Shown here piece by piece: positions 8,899 to 17,409 of a DNA stretch of 64,000 nt. The notes beneath the pieces are model-generated. The model saw only the letters and a list, made by a program, of their open reading frames with translations. It was not told where the DNA came from and ran no database searches. The stretch is from assembly GCF_003201655.1 (NCBI RefSeq), contig NZ_QJJU01000003.1:62001-126000 (forward strand). The letters run 5' to 3'. Positions within the stretch are counted from its first letter, which is position 1. Each line of letters opens with the position of its first letter. The position numbers and the translations under genes were made by a program. The stretch comes from Mycolicibacterium moriokaense (lineage in GTDB: Bacteria > Actinomycetota > Actinomycetes > Mycobacteriales > Mycobacteriaceae).

Positions 8899-9141
8899 CC
8901 TCTCTTCACCTGACGGGGTCCAGGTGGGTACTGCCGCCGGGCCTTAGCAGTTGATGATGCCCATTTCGCATCGAGTGCGCCAACAGCACCCGGAGCTCTT
9001 CACCCAGGCCATCCTGCACCGCCGACAGGGTGACCGGGGCTTGTCCCTCGCCGACAGTGCCGGACTTGAGTCCGGGTGCGAAACAATCGAGGACTCAACA
9101 GCTCATCGATGGAGCCGAAGCGCCCGAAAGGAGCGTCGATC

Positions 9142-9855
9142 ATGCAACCGGAAACCCCCCTTTACCCAGTTCGGGTCCGAGGTGACCTTGACCCCGCGCT
9201 GTCACGCTGGCAGTGGCTGGTCAAGTGGATCCTCGCCATCCCGCACTACATCATCCTTTTGTTCCTACACATCGCCTACTTCGTGCTCACGGTGATCGCG
9301 TTCTTCGCGATCCTGTTCACCGGCAAGTACCCGCGCGCGCTGTTCGACTTCAATGTCGGTGTGATGCGCTGGCGCTGGCGGGTCCTCTTCTACGCGCTGT
9401 CCGCGCTGGGCACCGACAGGTACCCGCCGTTCAGCCTGCAGTCGAACCCCGAGTATCCGGCCGACCTGGAGGTCGACTACCCGGAGCAGCTGCATCGGGG
9501 TCTCGTACTGATCAAGTGGTGGTTGCTGGCCATCCCGCACTACCTGGTGCTCCTGGCCTTCTACGGCGGTGCGCGGTTCTTCATGGGCAACCACGGTATG
9601 GGCCACCATCATCACCACTGGGGCGGCGGCTACGTATCGGTGCCGCTGATCTGCATCCTGCTGCTGATCGCGGTGGTGGCCCTGCTGTTCACCGCGCGCT
9701 ACCCGAAGGGCCTGTACGACTTCGTGATCGGCATCAACCGGTGGGCTATCCGGGTGCGCGCCTACGCGTCACTGATGCGTGACGAGTATCCACCGTTCCG
9801 CCTCGACATGGGGCCGCGTGAACCCGAACCCCCGGCCGCACCCGAATCTGCCTGA
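9142..9855 (+). CDS. DUF4389 membrane protein
   Basis: A 237-aa integral membrane protein starting at ATG 9142, eight bases after AAAGGAG. Two homologous halves are visible. Each has a short beta-rich N-terminus, a WLVKWILAIPHYI / IKWWLLAIPHYLV helix, a second hydrophobic helix, then FTGKYPRALFDFNVGVMRW / FTARYPKGLYDFVIGINRW and a YPPF motif. This is the DUF4389 duplication. A His-rich loop (GMGHHHHHWGG) sits between helices of the second half and could bind metal. Function is unknown. Confidence 0.88.
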   Translation: MQPETPLYPVRVRGDLDPALSRWQWLVKWILAIPHYIILLFLHIAYFVLTVIAFFAILFTGKYPRALFDFNVGVMRWRWRVLFYALSALGTDRYPPFSLQSNPEYPADLEVDYPEQLHRGLVLIKWWLLAIPHYLVLLAFYGGARFFMGNHGMGHHHHHWGGGYVSVPLICILLLIAVVALLFTARYPKGLYDFVIGINRWAIRVRAYASLMRDEYPPFRLDMGPREPEPPAAPESA

Positions 9856-9947
9856 GGTACTGAGGAACTACAACTCTCCAACGATGCCGCTCCGGGTCAG
9901 TCCCGGAGGCCGCCCTGTGCTTGATTGCGCCACGCGGCCTTACCCTT

Positions 9948-10209
9948 GAGAAGTGCCGATTAGAGGACTCAGGCCGGGCGGACTCGGTGTGTCGATCAAC
10001 CGCCACCCGCGGGTTCACCGCTGGACCGAGGTGGAGGACAGCCCGTATACCGGTCGGCCCGATCGGGGCTGGCGACTGAGTTGCGCAATCGCGAGAAGGT
10101 GTTGGGGACCACGATCGACTCGCGTCGCGATCTGCGCATCCGCTACACCGAACCCGCGTCGTGGCCGCCGGCCGGGTGCACGAACCTCGACCAGTACCGG
10201 GACCTCTGA
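9948..10209 (+). pseudogene. phage terminase small subunit remnant (copy 1)
   Basis: Two pieces in different frames are recognisable. The first reads HPRVHRWTEVEDSPYTGRP, like the N-terminus of actinophage terminase small subunits. The second reads ATELRNREKVLGTTIDSRRD then LRIRYTEPASWPPAG, the family's C-terminal region, ending at TGA 10207-10209. The middle of the protein is deleted. The C-terminal piece lies in the 126-bp repeat shared with 12357-12482. Confidence 0.6.
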
Positions 10210-10249
10210 CTGAAAGATCCGATCTGATGACTCAGAAGATTTGCTTTGA
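10124..10249 (+). repeat. 126-bp direct repeat, copy 1
   Basis: Nearly identical to 12357-12482; only a few differences are visible (for example GGGACC against GGGGCC, and GATCTG against GATGTC). It spans the terminase C-terminus and the first codons of the zinc-ribbon ORF. A further 28-bp word (9948-9975, matching 12323-12350 with one change) lies upstream, but at a different distance in each copy. Confidence 0.85.
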
Positions 10250-10538
10250 TTGCTTCCATAAGTTGTTCCCTGACAAGCCAATTCGGAAGGTTACGTTGGG
10301 TCGGCAATGCGTTGTGTGCAAAGCGCAAACGGATCGAACCGAACAGATGATTCCTGTTGAGGCAGAGGATATTCCGCTGGTTACGCAAATAGCTCAAGTG
10401 CCGCGACGAGTACTACACCGAACTGGACGGCATGCCGACGGGGGTGTCGCTGTTCGTGTTGCTGCCCGAGGAGCTGGCCAAGTGGGTCGAGTATGGGCCA
10501 AGCGGGACCGCGCGATCCGCGCCACGTTCGGGCAATGA
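10227..10538 (+). CDS. small zinc-ribbon-like protein of low GC, 3' end fused to a relic
   Basis: ATG 10227 opens a frame starting MTQKICFDCFHKLFPDKP, with CVVC about 25 residues later, so two CxxC knuckles suggest a zinc ribbon. The part to about 10395 is near half G+C, much lower than its surroundings. After QIAQ the frame enters DNA whose other frame reads EYYTELDGMPTGVSLFVLLP and EELAKWVEYG, so the original gene probably ended or was cut near 10397. Phage origin is likely from the adjacent terminase relic. The role is unknown. Confidence 0.5.
   Translation: MTQKICFDCFHKLFPDKPIRKVTLGRQCVVCKAQTDRTEQMIPVEAEDIPLVTQIAQVPRRVLHRTGRHADGGVAVRVAARGAGQVGRVWAKRDRAIRATFGQ
10399..10538 (+). pseudogene. 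fragment of an unrecognised conserved protein
   Basis: Reads KCRDEYYTELDGMPTGVSLF then VLLPEELAKWVEYG, and after a one-base shift ends AKRDRAIRATFGQ before the stop at 10536-10538. Both ends look cut or frame-broken. The family was not recognised. Confidence 0.35.
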
Positions 10539-10942
10539 GCGCCGATCTCGATAAGGGCCAGGCCGAGGGGGTGACAACCGCCGCCACCGCCAGCAAACGG
10601 TAGCGGTATCCCATTGGGCACTTACCGGGCACAAATCTGTTGCGCTAGCCTAGATATGGCCTCTGAACTGCACGCCACTCACGACTGAGACCACTGGCAC
10701 CCGTTCGATGTCGGAGGCTGGCGCGTCGCTGTCCTCTGCCACATTTTTGACGTTGGACGGCGTCGACCGGATCGTCGCGCTCCTCGGTTCGCTGGTTCCC
10801 GCATTGCGCAACATGGCACAGTTCCATCGTTACGCGTTTTGTGCCGGTCGCAATTTGTACGATGCGCAGCGTGATCCCCGCGTCCCTTCGATCCATCCCA
10901 GCCGGCGTCGTTGACGTGACCGCCCCGGTAACCATCGATGGC
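10539..10942. other. intergenic stretch before the esterase
   Basis: About 400 bases with no gene or clear signal recognised. The reading frame of the esterase remains open upstream to about 10841, so its true start could lie in this stretch. Confidence 0.4.
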
Positions 10943-11921
10943 ATGAGCTACATCGATCCAGCCGATCCCGCGATGGCGATGTACCGCGTCCTGGCCAATC
11001 TCCGGCAGCCAGTAGCGTTGCGCGACTTGATGATTGCACCGGTGCGCAGCGGCTATATCGGCGACGGGCGTTCACCCGACCCCGCCCTTGTCCCGCCGAG
11101 CGGCGCCGAGGCCGTGCCGGACGTGGACGTCGTTGAGGTCTACCTGCCCGTCAGCGACGGTGTCGCGCGCTGTCAGCTCTACCGGCCGACAACCGCGCCG
11201 CCCGCCGAGCACATTCCGATGATCGTCTACTACCACGGAGGCGGCTTCACTGTCGGCACGTCGGATGACTGCGACTTCCTGGCCCGAAAACTGGCCTACA
11301 CCAACAGCGCTGTGGTGGTGTCGGCGAACTACAGGTCGGCCCCGGAGTTCCCGTTTCCGACTCCGTTCGACGATGCCTTCGATGTCTACCGCTGGGTGGC
11401 CGATCACGGCCGCGACCTCGGTGGCGATACCTCCCGGATCGCGGTCGCCGGCGACTCGGCCGGATCCACCATCGCCGCGGCCATACCGCTGCGCGCACGC
11501 GACGAAGCTGTACCGATACCCGGCGCCGTCGTGCTGCTCGGTGCATTCACCGACTTCCAGTACGAGCGGTGGGAGTCGTTTCGGAAGCTCGCGCCCCGCG
11601 GCATCGTCTACGACACCGCGTTCATGGGCTATATCCGCGGCGCGTATGTGCACGATGCCGTGGAACCATCCCTGGGTTAGTCCGATTGAGGGCGACCTGG
11701 CGGATTACCCGCTCGCCGTCGTCACTGCGGGCACCCACGACCCCCTTGTCGACTCTGCTCGGGCGTTCGCGCGACGGGTCCGCGATGCCGGCGGCCGAAC
11801 CGTCGACTACTTCCCGGTCGGCCTACCGCACGGGTACTACTTTTTCCCCGGTATCTACTCCGAGGAAAACGTGGTGTACGACCTGATCGCGGGGGCGCTC
11901 GCCCGCCCGTTCGGTCGCTGA
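10943..11921 (+). pseudogene. HSL-family alpha/beta hydrolase (esterase/lipase) with one frameshift
   Basis: A hormone-sensitive-lipase-type esterase. The first frame holds YYHGGGFTVG (oxyanion-hole HGGG, about residues 98-101) and VAGDSAGST (nucleophile Ser about 162). It stops early at 11678-11680. The second frame continues with HPWVSPIEGDLADYPLAVV, GTHDPLVD (catalytic Asp) and LPHGYYFF (catalytic His), ending at 11921. Removing one G at 11662-11663 restores a single protein of about 325 aa. It is either a real +1 indel or a sequencing error. The start is uncertain; ATG 10943 is one of several. Confidence 0.8.
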
Positions 11922-12054
11922 GGAACAGCGCACGGGGCATCCACGCCGCGCCCGCCGCCCTTGAACGTCGGGAATCATGGTGCACAGGATGGGTTGGAGT
12001 TGTATACCAAGTCGTGAGGACGAAAACACCGACTGGGCGCCGCCTGCGCCGCAG

Positions 12055-12162
12055 CTAGACGTCCACCGCGGGCGCTTTGGGGCTAACCGCCTCCCCAGGG
12101 CCGCCTGAGCAGCCGGCCAGCAATCCCGCCAGCGGGACAGCCGGCCAGATCATCCTCCGCAT
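12055..12162 (-). CDS. very short lipoprotein (35 aa), probably truncated
   Basis: MRRMIWPAVPLAGLLAGCSG is a complete lipoprotein signal peptide with lipobox LAGC, followed by only 17 residues (GGPGEAVSPKAPAVDV). Such a short mature part suggests that a frameshift or stop has removed most of the protein. Another frame beyond the stop reads HDLVYNSNPSCAP. Membrane anchoring is inferred from the lipobox; function is unknown. Confidence 0.4.
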   Translation of the reverse strand: MRRMIWPAVPLAGLLAGCSGGPGEAVSPKAPAVDV

Positions 12163-12322
12163 CCGCCGAAGCGTAACCGCACAGGGACGCTCGCGAGGGG
12201 CTCGCACACGCTCTCGTGACGCATGCCAACGCGTCGGAACTGGTTCACCGCGACCGGTCGAGACCAAGCACCGCTTCTGCGCGCCTTCTCCGGATACACA
12301 CCTCACGCTCACCGCGAGGTGC

Positions 12323-12439
12323 GAGAAGTGTCGATTAGAGGACTCAGGCCGCTCGGGTCGCGATCTGCGCATCCGCTACACCGAACCCGCGTCGTGGCCG
12401 CCGGCCGGGTGCACGAACCTCGACCAGTACCGGGGCCTC
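12323..12439 (+). pseudogene. phage terminase small subunit remnant (copy 2)
   Basis: Reads RRDLRIRYTEPASWPPAG-type text like copy 1. It lacks the upstream ELRNREKVLG part and the N-terminal piece. The 28-bp lead word joins the 126-bp repeat after only six bases, against 148 bases in copy 1. Copy 2 is therefore a duplication with a further internal deletion. Confidence 0.55.
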
Positions 12440-12482
12440 TGACTGAAAGATCCGATGTCATGACTCAGAAGATTTGCTTTGA
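12357..12482 (+). repeat. 126-bp direct repeat, copy 2
   Basis: Matches 10124-10249 at an offset of 2233 bases. It ends a few codons into the zinc-ribbon start (MTQKICFD), after which the sequence is unrelated, so only copy 1 carries that ORF. Confidence 0.85.
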
Positions 12483-12541
12483 CTGGAATGTTGTTCGACG
12501 CGCCGGGATTGCGTTGAGCCACAGCAGCTGATCATCGCGCG

Positions 12542-12769
12542 GCAGGGCGCGGGTGTGCAACGGAATCGGCCGAGGAGCGCAGGCAGCGACGTATTCGCAG
12601 CCGTGAATATCAACCCGACACACATGTGTGCGTCGTGGACCGCGACGGGCGAGAGCTCATGGCCTTCTACACGCAGGGCGACATCAAACCCGAACCCGGG
12701 ACGGATCGCCATCTCGTGACAGCCACGTCGGGGCCTGATGTTGTCGTGCTAGAGCGTCGACACCGGAAT
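12542..12769 (+). pseudogene. fragment of an unrecognised protein
   Basis: The frame reads ATESAEERRQRRIRSREYQP then DTHVCVVDRDGRELMAFYTQ and GDIKPEPGTDRHLVTATSG, ending near VVVLERR where it runs into the end of the opposite-strand gene. It looks protein-like but has no clear start or stop of its own. No family recognised. Confidence 0.3.
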
Positions 12770-12780
12770 CATGGCTTCGC

Positions 12781-13416
12781 TCAGAAGCCGCGCTTGGCCG
12801 CCCGCACCGCGGCGACGACATCGTCATCCCCGTTGAAGTCGACGCGGACGGCGTTGCGGCCAAACGCGAACAGCAACAGCTCCTGCGGTTCGCCCGTCAC
12901 CGTGACCGGCGAACCATTGCCGACCGTCGTCACCGTCTGACCGTCGGGGGTACGCAGCGTTAGCCGAGCGGGCAGCGCCGCCATCGACTTCGACAACCCG
13001 ACCCGGCTGATCATCGGGACGCGCCGACTCACCGCCGCAGTGGTGCTCGCGTCGAGTTCCCTTGGCTGCCAGCCAGTCTGTGCACGGCGGAGGTCCTCGT
13101 GGTGGACGAACATCTCATGAATGCTCGCCACGGGGTCGAGAATCTTGAACGGCGAAAGCACCGGCGGGCCTGACGCGAACAGTTCGACCAGATCCTCCCA
13201 TTTCGTCGTGGTGCTCAGATGGTCCTGCACGCGTGCGGTGTAGGACGCTAGCGGCCCGAATAACAGGCCGGGCAACGCATCGGGGCCGCGTTCGCGCACC
13301 ACCAGGTGCGCGGTCAATTCGCGAGTCGTCCAGCCCTCGCACAGCGTGGGTGCATCCGGTCCCACAGCCCGCAGGATTTCGACCAAGGCGGCACGTTCGC
13401 GTTGGACGATCGACAT
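12781..13416 (-). CDS. TIGR03085-type metal-binding protein (DinB/MDMPI fold)
   Basis: A 211-aa protein starting MSIVQRERAALVEILRAVGP at ATG 13416. The N-terminal half has the four-helix DinB/maleylpyruvate-isomerase pattern with candidate metal His in LTAHLVVRERG and IHEMFVHHEDLRRAQ. The C-terminal half (PARLTLRTPDGQTVT, SPVTVTGEPQELLLFAFGR) matches the sterol-carrier-like domain of this actinobacterial family. Members are thought to be mycothiol-linked, but no reaction is assigned. It stands alone between relics and a deacetylase. Confidence 0.82.
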   Translation of the reverse strand: MSIVQRERAALVEILRAVGPDAPTLCEGWTTRELTAHLVVRERGPDALPGLLFGPLASYTARVQDHLSTTTKWEDLVELFASGPPVLSPFKILDPVASIHEMFVHHEDLRRAQTGWQPRELDASTTAAVSRRVPMISRVGLSKSMAALPARLTLRTPDGQTVTTVGNGSPVTVTGEPQELLLFAFGRNAVRVDFNGDDDVVAAVRAAKRGF

Positions 13417-13670
13417 CGCCCCACGATAGGCGGATGGCGCGGCCGCCGTTAGACCTCGCCGGTCGCGTGAGGTCACAGCAATCGTTCAGGAGCTAGTTGG
13501 TCGCGTGTGGCATCATCTGTGGCCGTGTTTCGGAACTGGCGGCGATGTGGCAACGTTGGCGGCCGTCGTGCGGACCTGTTGGCCTACACGGCCACTGCAT
13601 TGCGCTCCCTGGCGCGGCGAGGGCTGAGCGTGACACAAACGGTCGCCGGTTATCGACAGCGCGTCGTATC

Positions 13671-14486
13671 GTGTCCGATCTGAACAGGCGCCGCTTCTTC
13701 GGGACGCTCTCGGCTGCAATTCTCGCGGGCGTGGGGGTGGCGCACAGTGCGCTTGGTGCGCCGGCGCGTGCCCTGACCGCCGCTGCCTCAGCGCCGCCGA
13801 AGCGCGGCGGCGATTTCGTGGCCGGCGCACTGGCGCCACCGCAGAGGAACGCGCGGGTGGCGCTGCCCGGGGGCGGGGTGCTCAATAGGCTGGCTGGTCG
13901 CGGCGACTTGATCGCACTCACCCTTGACGACGGTGTGAACACGGACGTGGTTCGCCTTTACACCGAATTCGCCAGGGACACCGGTGTGCGGCTGACCTAT
14001 TTCGTCAACGGCACCTATGAGTCGTGGACCCGCAATCTGGCGTTGCTTCGACCTCTGGTCGACTCCGGCCAGATTCAGCTGGGCAACCACACCTGGTCTC
14101 ATCCCGACCTGACGAAGATGCCGACCAGCCGAGTCGCCCAAGAGATCAGCCGCAACGACGCATTTTTGAAGAAGACCTACGGTGTGGACGCAGCACCCTA
14201 CTTTCGGCCTCCCTATGGGAATCACAACTCGAATGTTGACGCGGTGGCGGCCTCGCTTGGCTACACGGCGACGACTATGTGGTCCGGGTCGCTGTCGGAT
14301 TCCACGGTGATCACCGAGGACTACATCATTCGCATGGCCGAGCAGTACTTCACCGGTCAGGCCATCGTGCTCGGACACCTCAACCATCTGCCGGTCACCC
14401 ACGTCTACGGCCAACTGCGCGATCTCATCCGCGCCCGCAGCCTGCGCACCGTCACACTCAACGATGTCTTCCTTCCGGGCCGCTAG
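13671..14486 (+). CDS. Tat-exported polysaccharide deacetylase (NodB domain)
   Basis: A 271-aa carbohydrate esterase family 4 protein. GTG 13671 is chosen because the product then begins with a Tat signal (SDLNRRRFFGTLSAAILAG); the frame stays open further upstream without signal-like sequence. Catalytic motifs are LTLDDGV (Asp about 86-87), NHTWSHPDL, RPPYGN and GHLNHLP. It acts outside the cytoplasmic membrane on an acetylated glycan that cannot be named. It is a near twin of the gene at 1-807, including SGSLxDSTVITEDY. Confidence 0.88.
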   Translation: MSDLNRRRFFGTLSAAILAGVGVAHSALGAPARALTAAASAPPKRGGDFVAGALAPPQRNARVALPGGGVLNRLAGRGDLIALTLDDGVNTDVVRLYTEFARDTGVRLTYFVNGTYESWTRNLALLRPLVDSGQIQLGNHTWSHPDLTKMPTSRVAQEISRNDAFLKKTYGVDAAPYFRPPYGNHNSNVDAVAASLGYTATTMWSGSLSDSTVITEDYIIRMAEQYFTGQAIVLGHLNHLPVTHVYGQLRDLIRARSLRTVTLNDVFLPGR

Positions 14487-14529
14487 GCACTGTGCCGGCG
14501 CGCGTTCCGTGCCGTGGCGATAGAGCTCG

Positions 14530-15900
14530 TCAGCGGTGCGGCTCTGCGGTAGCCAACGGCGACTTCAGCGGGGCTGCGGTTGGCGGCGGCAGCGGAATGC
14601 GCCGCACTGCAGGTGTATTGATTTGGCCAGCAAGCCACGGCAATGCAGCGGCGAAGGCTCGGCCCGCGAACGGCCAATCATGTTTTCCCGGTTGCGCGAC
14701 CACGGTGCAATGGATACCCCGTGCGGTGCCCAACCCGCACAAGGTATTGGCGGCGGCGTTCTCGGGGCTAGCGCTGGCCGTGATGTTGCCGTGGTGGTCC
14801 ACAAGGCTCCCGGAGACGACGAACAATCCAGAGACTCCGTTGTATAGGCCGTGACGGGTGATCACCGTGCTCGGATCGAACGCGCTCCATGCGGCGGCGT
14901 TTCCACCGAACAAGCGGTCGATGGTCTGCGCCTTCGTGCCCGAGTTCGGGCTGAGGTCCCCAGCGATGTCGAGGAACGTGCTGAACACGTCGGGATGCAT
15001 CACAGCCAAGTCGGTGGCGCATGTGCCACCCGCGGAGAAGCCTGCGACACCCCAATCCGACCAGCGTGAGCTCACGCCGAAATTCGATGCCAGGAAAGGG
15101 ACCACATCTTTGGTCAAATGATCGGCGGCGTTGCCGCGGATCCCGTTGACACATTCGGTGTCGATGTTGAACCCGCCACCGGAGTCGACGAAGACGAACA
15201 CCGGAGCGTTGCCGCCGTGGGCGGCGGCGAAGGCGTCGATAGCGGTGATCGCGTCGCCGGCGCGAAGCCAGTCGGCGGGTGTGTTGAACTCGCCGCCAAT
15301 CATCATCACCGCCGGTAGTCGCGGCGGCGGATTGGTGGCGAACCAGACCGGCGGCAGGTACACCAGCTCACCACGATGGGCAAATTTCGATGCCGGGGCA
15401 CTGATATTCACATCGAGGACAGCGCCCTTGCCGCGAACGCCACCGGTCAGTTGCATCGCGGTGATCGCCGCGCGGTCGGTTTGATCGGGCAGCGGTCCAG
15501 CGGTGAATTGAGTCCAGGCGGATTGAACCGTCGGCACGTAGCCGACCCACAGGTTCAACGACAGCGCCGAACACAGCACCGACAACGGCACGGCCAGTAT
15601 CGACAAAGCCCGCTGCCTCCAGCGCGATCCCCGCCAGCCCGCCACTGCGGTCCCAATCGCCAATCCGGTCAGGGCTATCCAGATCCACAGCATGGCGGGT
15701 GCCGGGTCACCGGCCAACCCCGCGTGGCCTATGTACCAGTGCGCCACCACTGCCAGAGCCACACCGAGAGCGGCGATGACCGGCAGCCCGACCAGGCGCC
15801 ATCGGCGCGTCCGCCAGCCCACAGCAGACAGCAGCACCACCACGGTCACGACCTGGACAACAGTGGGAACCCACCCGTGCATCAACGACAGGTGCGTCAT
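14530..15900 (-). CDS. membrane-anchored esterase (EstD/Ag85-like alpha/beta hydrolase)
   Basis: A 456-aa protein from ATG 15900 (MTHLSLMHGW). Four hydrophobic helices occupy about residues 9-120. An extracytoplasmic alpha/beta-hydrolase of the putative-esterase family (Ag85/esterase D group) follows. Motifs are FVDSGGGFNIDTECVNG, the nucleophile elbow AGFSAGG (Ser about 289), DPSTVITRHGLYN and the late KHDWPFAG His. The membrane-plus-esterase layout occurs in mycobacterial envelope hydrolases and mycolyltransferase-like proteins. It may act on acyl chains of the cell wall; this is inference. It is convergent with the deacetylase at 13671-14486. Confidence 0.8.
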   Translation of the reverse strand: MTHLSLMHGWVPTVVQVVTVVVLLSAVGWRTRRWRLVGLPVIAALGVALAVVAHWYIGHAGLAGDPAPAMLWIWIALTGLAIGTAVAGWRGSRWRQRALSILAVPLSVLCSALSLNLWVGYVPTVQSAWTQFTAGPLPDQTDRAAITAMQLTGGVRGKGAVLDVNISAPASKFAHRGELVYLPPVWFATNPPPRLPAVMMIGGEFNTPADWLRAGDAITAIDAFAAAHGGNAPVFVFVDSGGGFNIDTECVNGIRGNAADHLTKDVVPFLASNFGVSSRWSDWGVAGFSAGGTCATDLAVMHPDVFSTFLDIAGDLSPNSGTKAQTIDRLFGGNAAAWSAFDPSTVITRHGLYNGVSGLFVVSGSLVDHHGNITASASPENAAANTLCGLGTARGIHCTVVAQPGKHDWPFAGRAFAAALPWLAGQINTPAVRRIPLPPPTAAPLKSPLATAEPHR

Positions 15901-16089
15901 GTCATGGCGCCACGATGCAGCCCGATCTGCCCACAGCATCAGATCGCCGTCGGCGTTGGCGGTGTCACGCGTCTATCGTCGTCGCCTCCTCCTTACAGTT
16001 TGCTGAGATGCGCAAACGTTCACGCAGACGTGGGCTGTTGTCCACTGCGGAATCGACCGAGCGGCCGACGATCCAGCGGAACCACGTCG

Positions 16090-16223
16090 GGTATGTAGTG
16101 CCGTGCCCGGGGCCGGGGCCGGGTGTGGTGTCGCCGGCGATCTTGCGCATCACCCCTGCGGCCATTTGTGATTTTTCCGCCGTTCTTGACGCCCACGAAC
16201 AGCACGGAGGGCTGTTGACTCAT
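16090..16223 (-). pseudogene. second arsenate reductase gene, truncated and frameshifted
   Basis: ATG 16223 starts MSQQPSVLFVGVKNGGK. One base later in frame the text continues SQMAAGVMRKIAGDT, after which similarity ends. This is the N-terminus of a low-molecular-weight-phosphatase-type ArsC, with Gly in place of the nucleophile Cys of the P-loop (LFVGVKNGGKSQ). It overlaps the end region of the intact ArsC gene upstream and was probably once its tandem partner. Confidence 0.6.
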
Positions 16224-16234
16224 TGCAGCTCTTG

Positions 16235-16651
16235 TCAGTTGGTGGCGGTGATGTTGAGGTCGGTCAGGAGGCGGCGGACTCGTTCTTCGATGTCGTCGCG
16301 GATCGGTCGGACAGCGTCGACGGATTGGCCGGCAGGGTCGGGGAGTTCCCAGTTCTCGTAGCGCTTTCCGGGAAAGATGGGGCACGCGTCGCTGCAGCCC
16401 ATGGTGACGACGACGTCGGCGGCTTGCACGATTTCGTCGGTCCAGGGTTTGGGGTACTCACCGGTGATGTCGATGTCGACTTCGGCCATCGCTTCGATGG
16501 CCGAGCGGTTGATTTCATTTCCGGGTTCTGAGCCTCCGGACCACGCCACTGCGTTATCACCGGCGAGGTGAGTGAAGAATCCGAGCGCCATCTGGGAACG
16601 GCCTGCGTTGTGGGTACATAGGAACAGCACGGTGGGTTTGCCATCGGTCAT
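16235..16651 (-). CDS. arsC: arsenate reductase, LMW-PTP/mycothiol type
   Basis: A 138-aa cytoplasmic enzyme reducing arsenate to arsenite. ATG 16651 follows CAGGAG. The phosphatase P-loop LFLCTHNAGRSQ gives nucleophile Cys12 and Arg18 (CX5R), and CSDACPIFPGK supplies the later resolving-cysteine region. The length is normal for arsenate-mycothiol transferases. It is the last intact gene of a reverse-strand run ArsR - aquaglyceroporin - ArsC. Confidence 0.9.
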   Translation of the reverse strand: MTDGKPTVLFLCTHNAGRSQMALGFFTHLAGDNAVAWSGGSEPGNEINRSAIEAMAEVDIDITGEYPKPWTDEIVQAADVVVTMGCSDACPIFPGKRYENWELPDPAGQSVDAVRPIRDDIEERVRRLLTDLNITATN

Positions 16652-16668
16652 TTCGAGCTCCTGTGGTC

Positions 16669-17409
16669 TTAGTCGACGTGATGGGCTGGATGCGGGTGAG
16701 GGACCACGACATCGTCGACATTGGTGGCGGCAACGGGGTAGAGCGCGATGATCAGGGCCAAACCGATGAGCGCGCCGATGATTTGGGCCGCGATGAAGCC
16801 GGGCGCTGAGGCAGGGGCGATGCCGGCGAACGTGTCGGAGAACATGCGCCCGACGGTGACGGCAGGGTTGGCGAATGATGTTGAGCTGGTGAACCAATAG
16901 GCCGCGCCGATGTAGGCGCCGACCGCCGCGGCAGACAGCGCCGCTCGGCCGGTGCGGGCGAGGGTGAAGATCAGAGCAATAAGCCCGGCGGTAGCGACGA
17001 TTTCGCCGACGAGGTGCCCGGTCGTCATGCGGTCCTTGCCGGACAGTTCGAACACCTGCCGGTCGAACATCAGGTTGGCTAGCCAGGCACCGGCCACCGC
17101 GCCGATCACCTGCACGATGGAGTAGACAGCAGCGTCTCCCGCGCTGATGCCCGTACCCGAACGTCGTCCAAGTAGCCAGTCCGCGGCGGTGACAACCGGA
17201 TTGAAATGAGCACCAGAAACGGGGCCGAACATCAAAATCAGCACCGCAAGGCCGAAAACGGTGGCGGTCGAATTCTCGAGGAGTTGGAGGCCGACGTCGT
17301 TGGGCGACAGTCGAGCCGCGGCGATACCCGAGCCCACCACAACCGTGACCAACAGGGCGGAGCCGGCGAATTCGGCCAGAAGCCGGCGCGGCAACGTGAC
17401 CTCGAGCAT
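16669..17409 (-). CDS. aquaglyceroporin of the arsenic operon (AqpS-like)
   Basis: A 246-aa MIP-family channel with six membrane helices. The two pore motifs are HFNPVV (NPV variant, residues 70-72) and FANPAV (181-183), followed by the selectivity-filter Arg in VGRMF. The C-terminus is His-rich (VVPHPHPAHHVD). In ars operons such channels let arsenite made by ArsC leave the cell by diffusion, replacing an ArsB/Acr3 pump, and no pump gene is present here. The gene abuts the ArsR gene (start 17409, ArsR stop 17410) and lies 17 bases before arsC. Confidence 0.87.
   Translation of the reverse strand: MLEVTLPRRLLAEFAGSALLVTVVVGSGIAAARLSPNDVGLQLLENSTATVFGLAVLILMFGPVSGAHFNPVVTAADWLLGRRSGTGISAGDAAVYSIVQVIGAVAGAWLANLMFDRQVFELSGKDRMTTGHLVGEIVATAGLIALIFTLARTGRAALSAAAVGAYIGAAYWFTSSTSFANPAVTVGRMFSDTFAGIAPASAPGFIAAQIIGALIGLALIIALYPVAATNVDDVVVPHPHPAHHVD

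Noticed and set aside
10124-12482. CRISPR-like or IS-flanking repeat
   Set aside because: Only two copies, 2.2 kb apart, containing coding remnants; no inverted ends, transposase or regular spacing.
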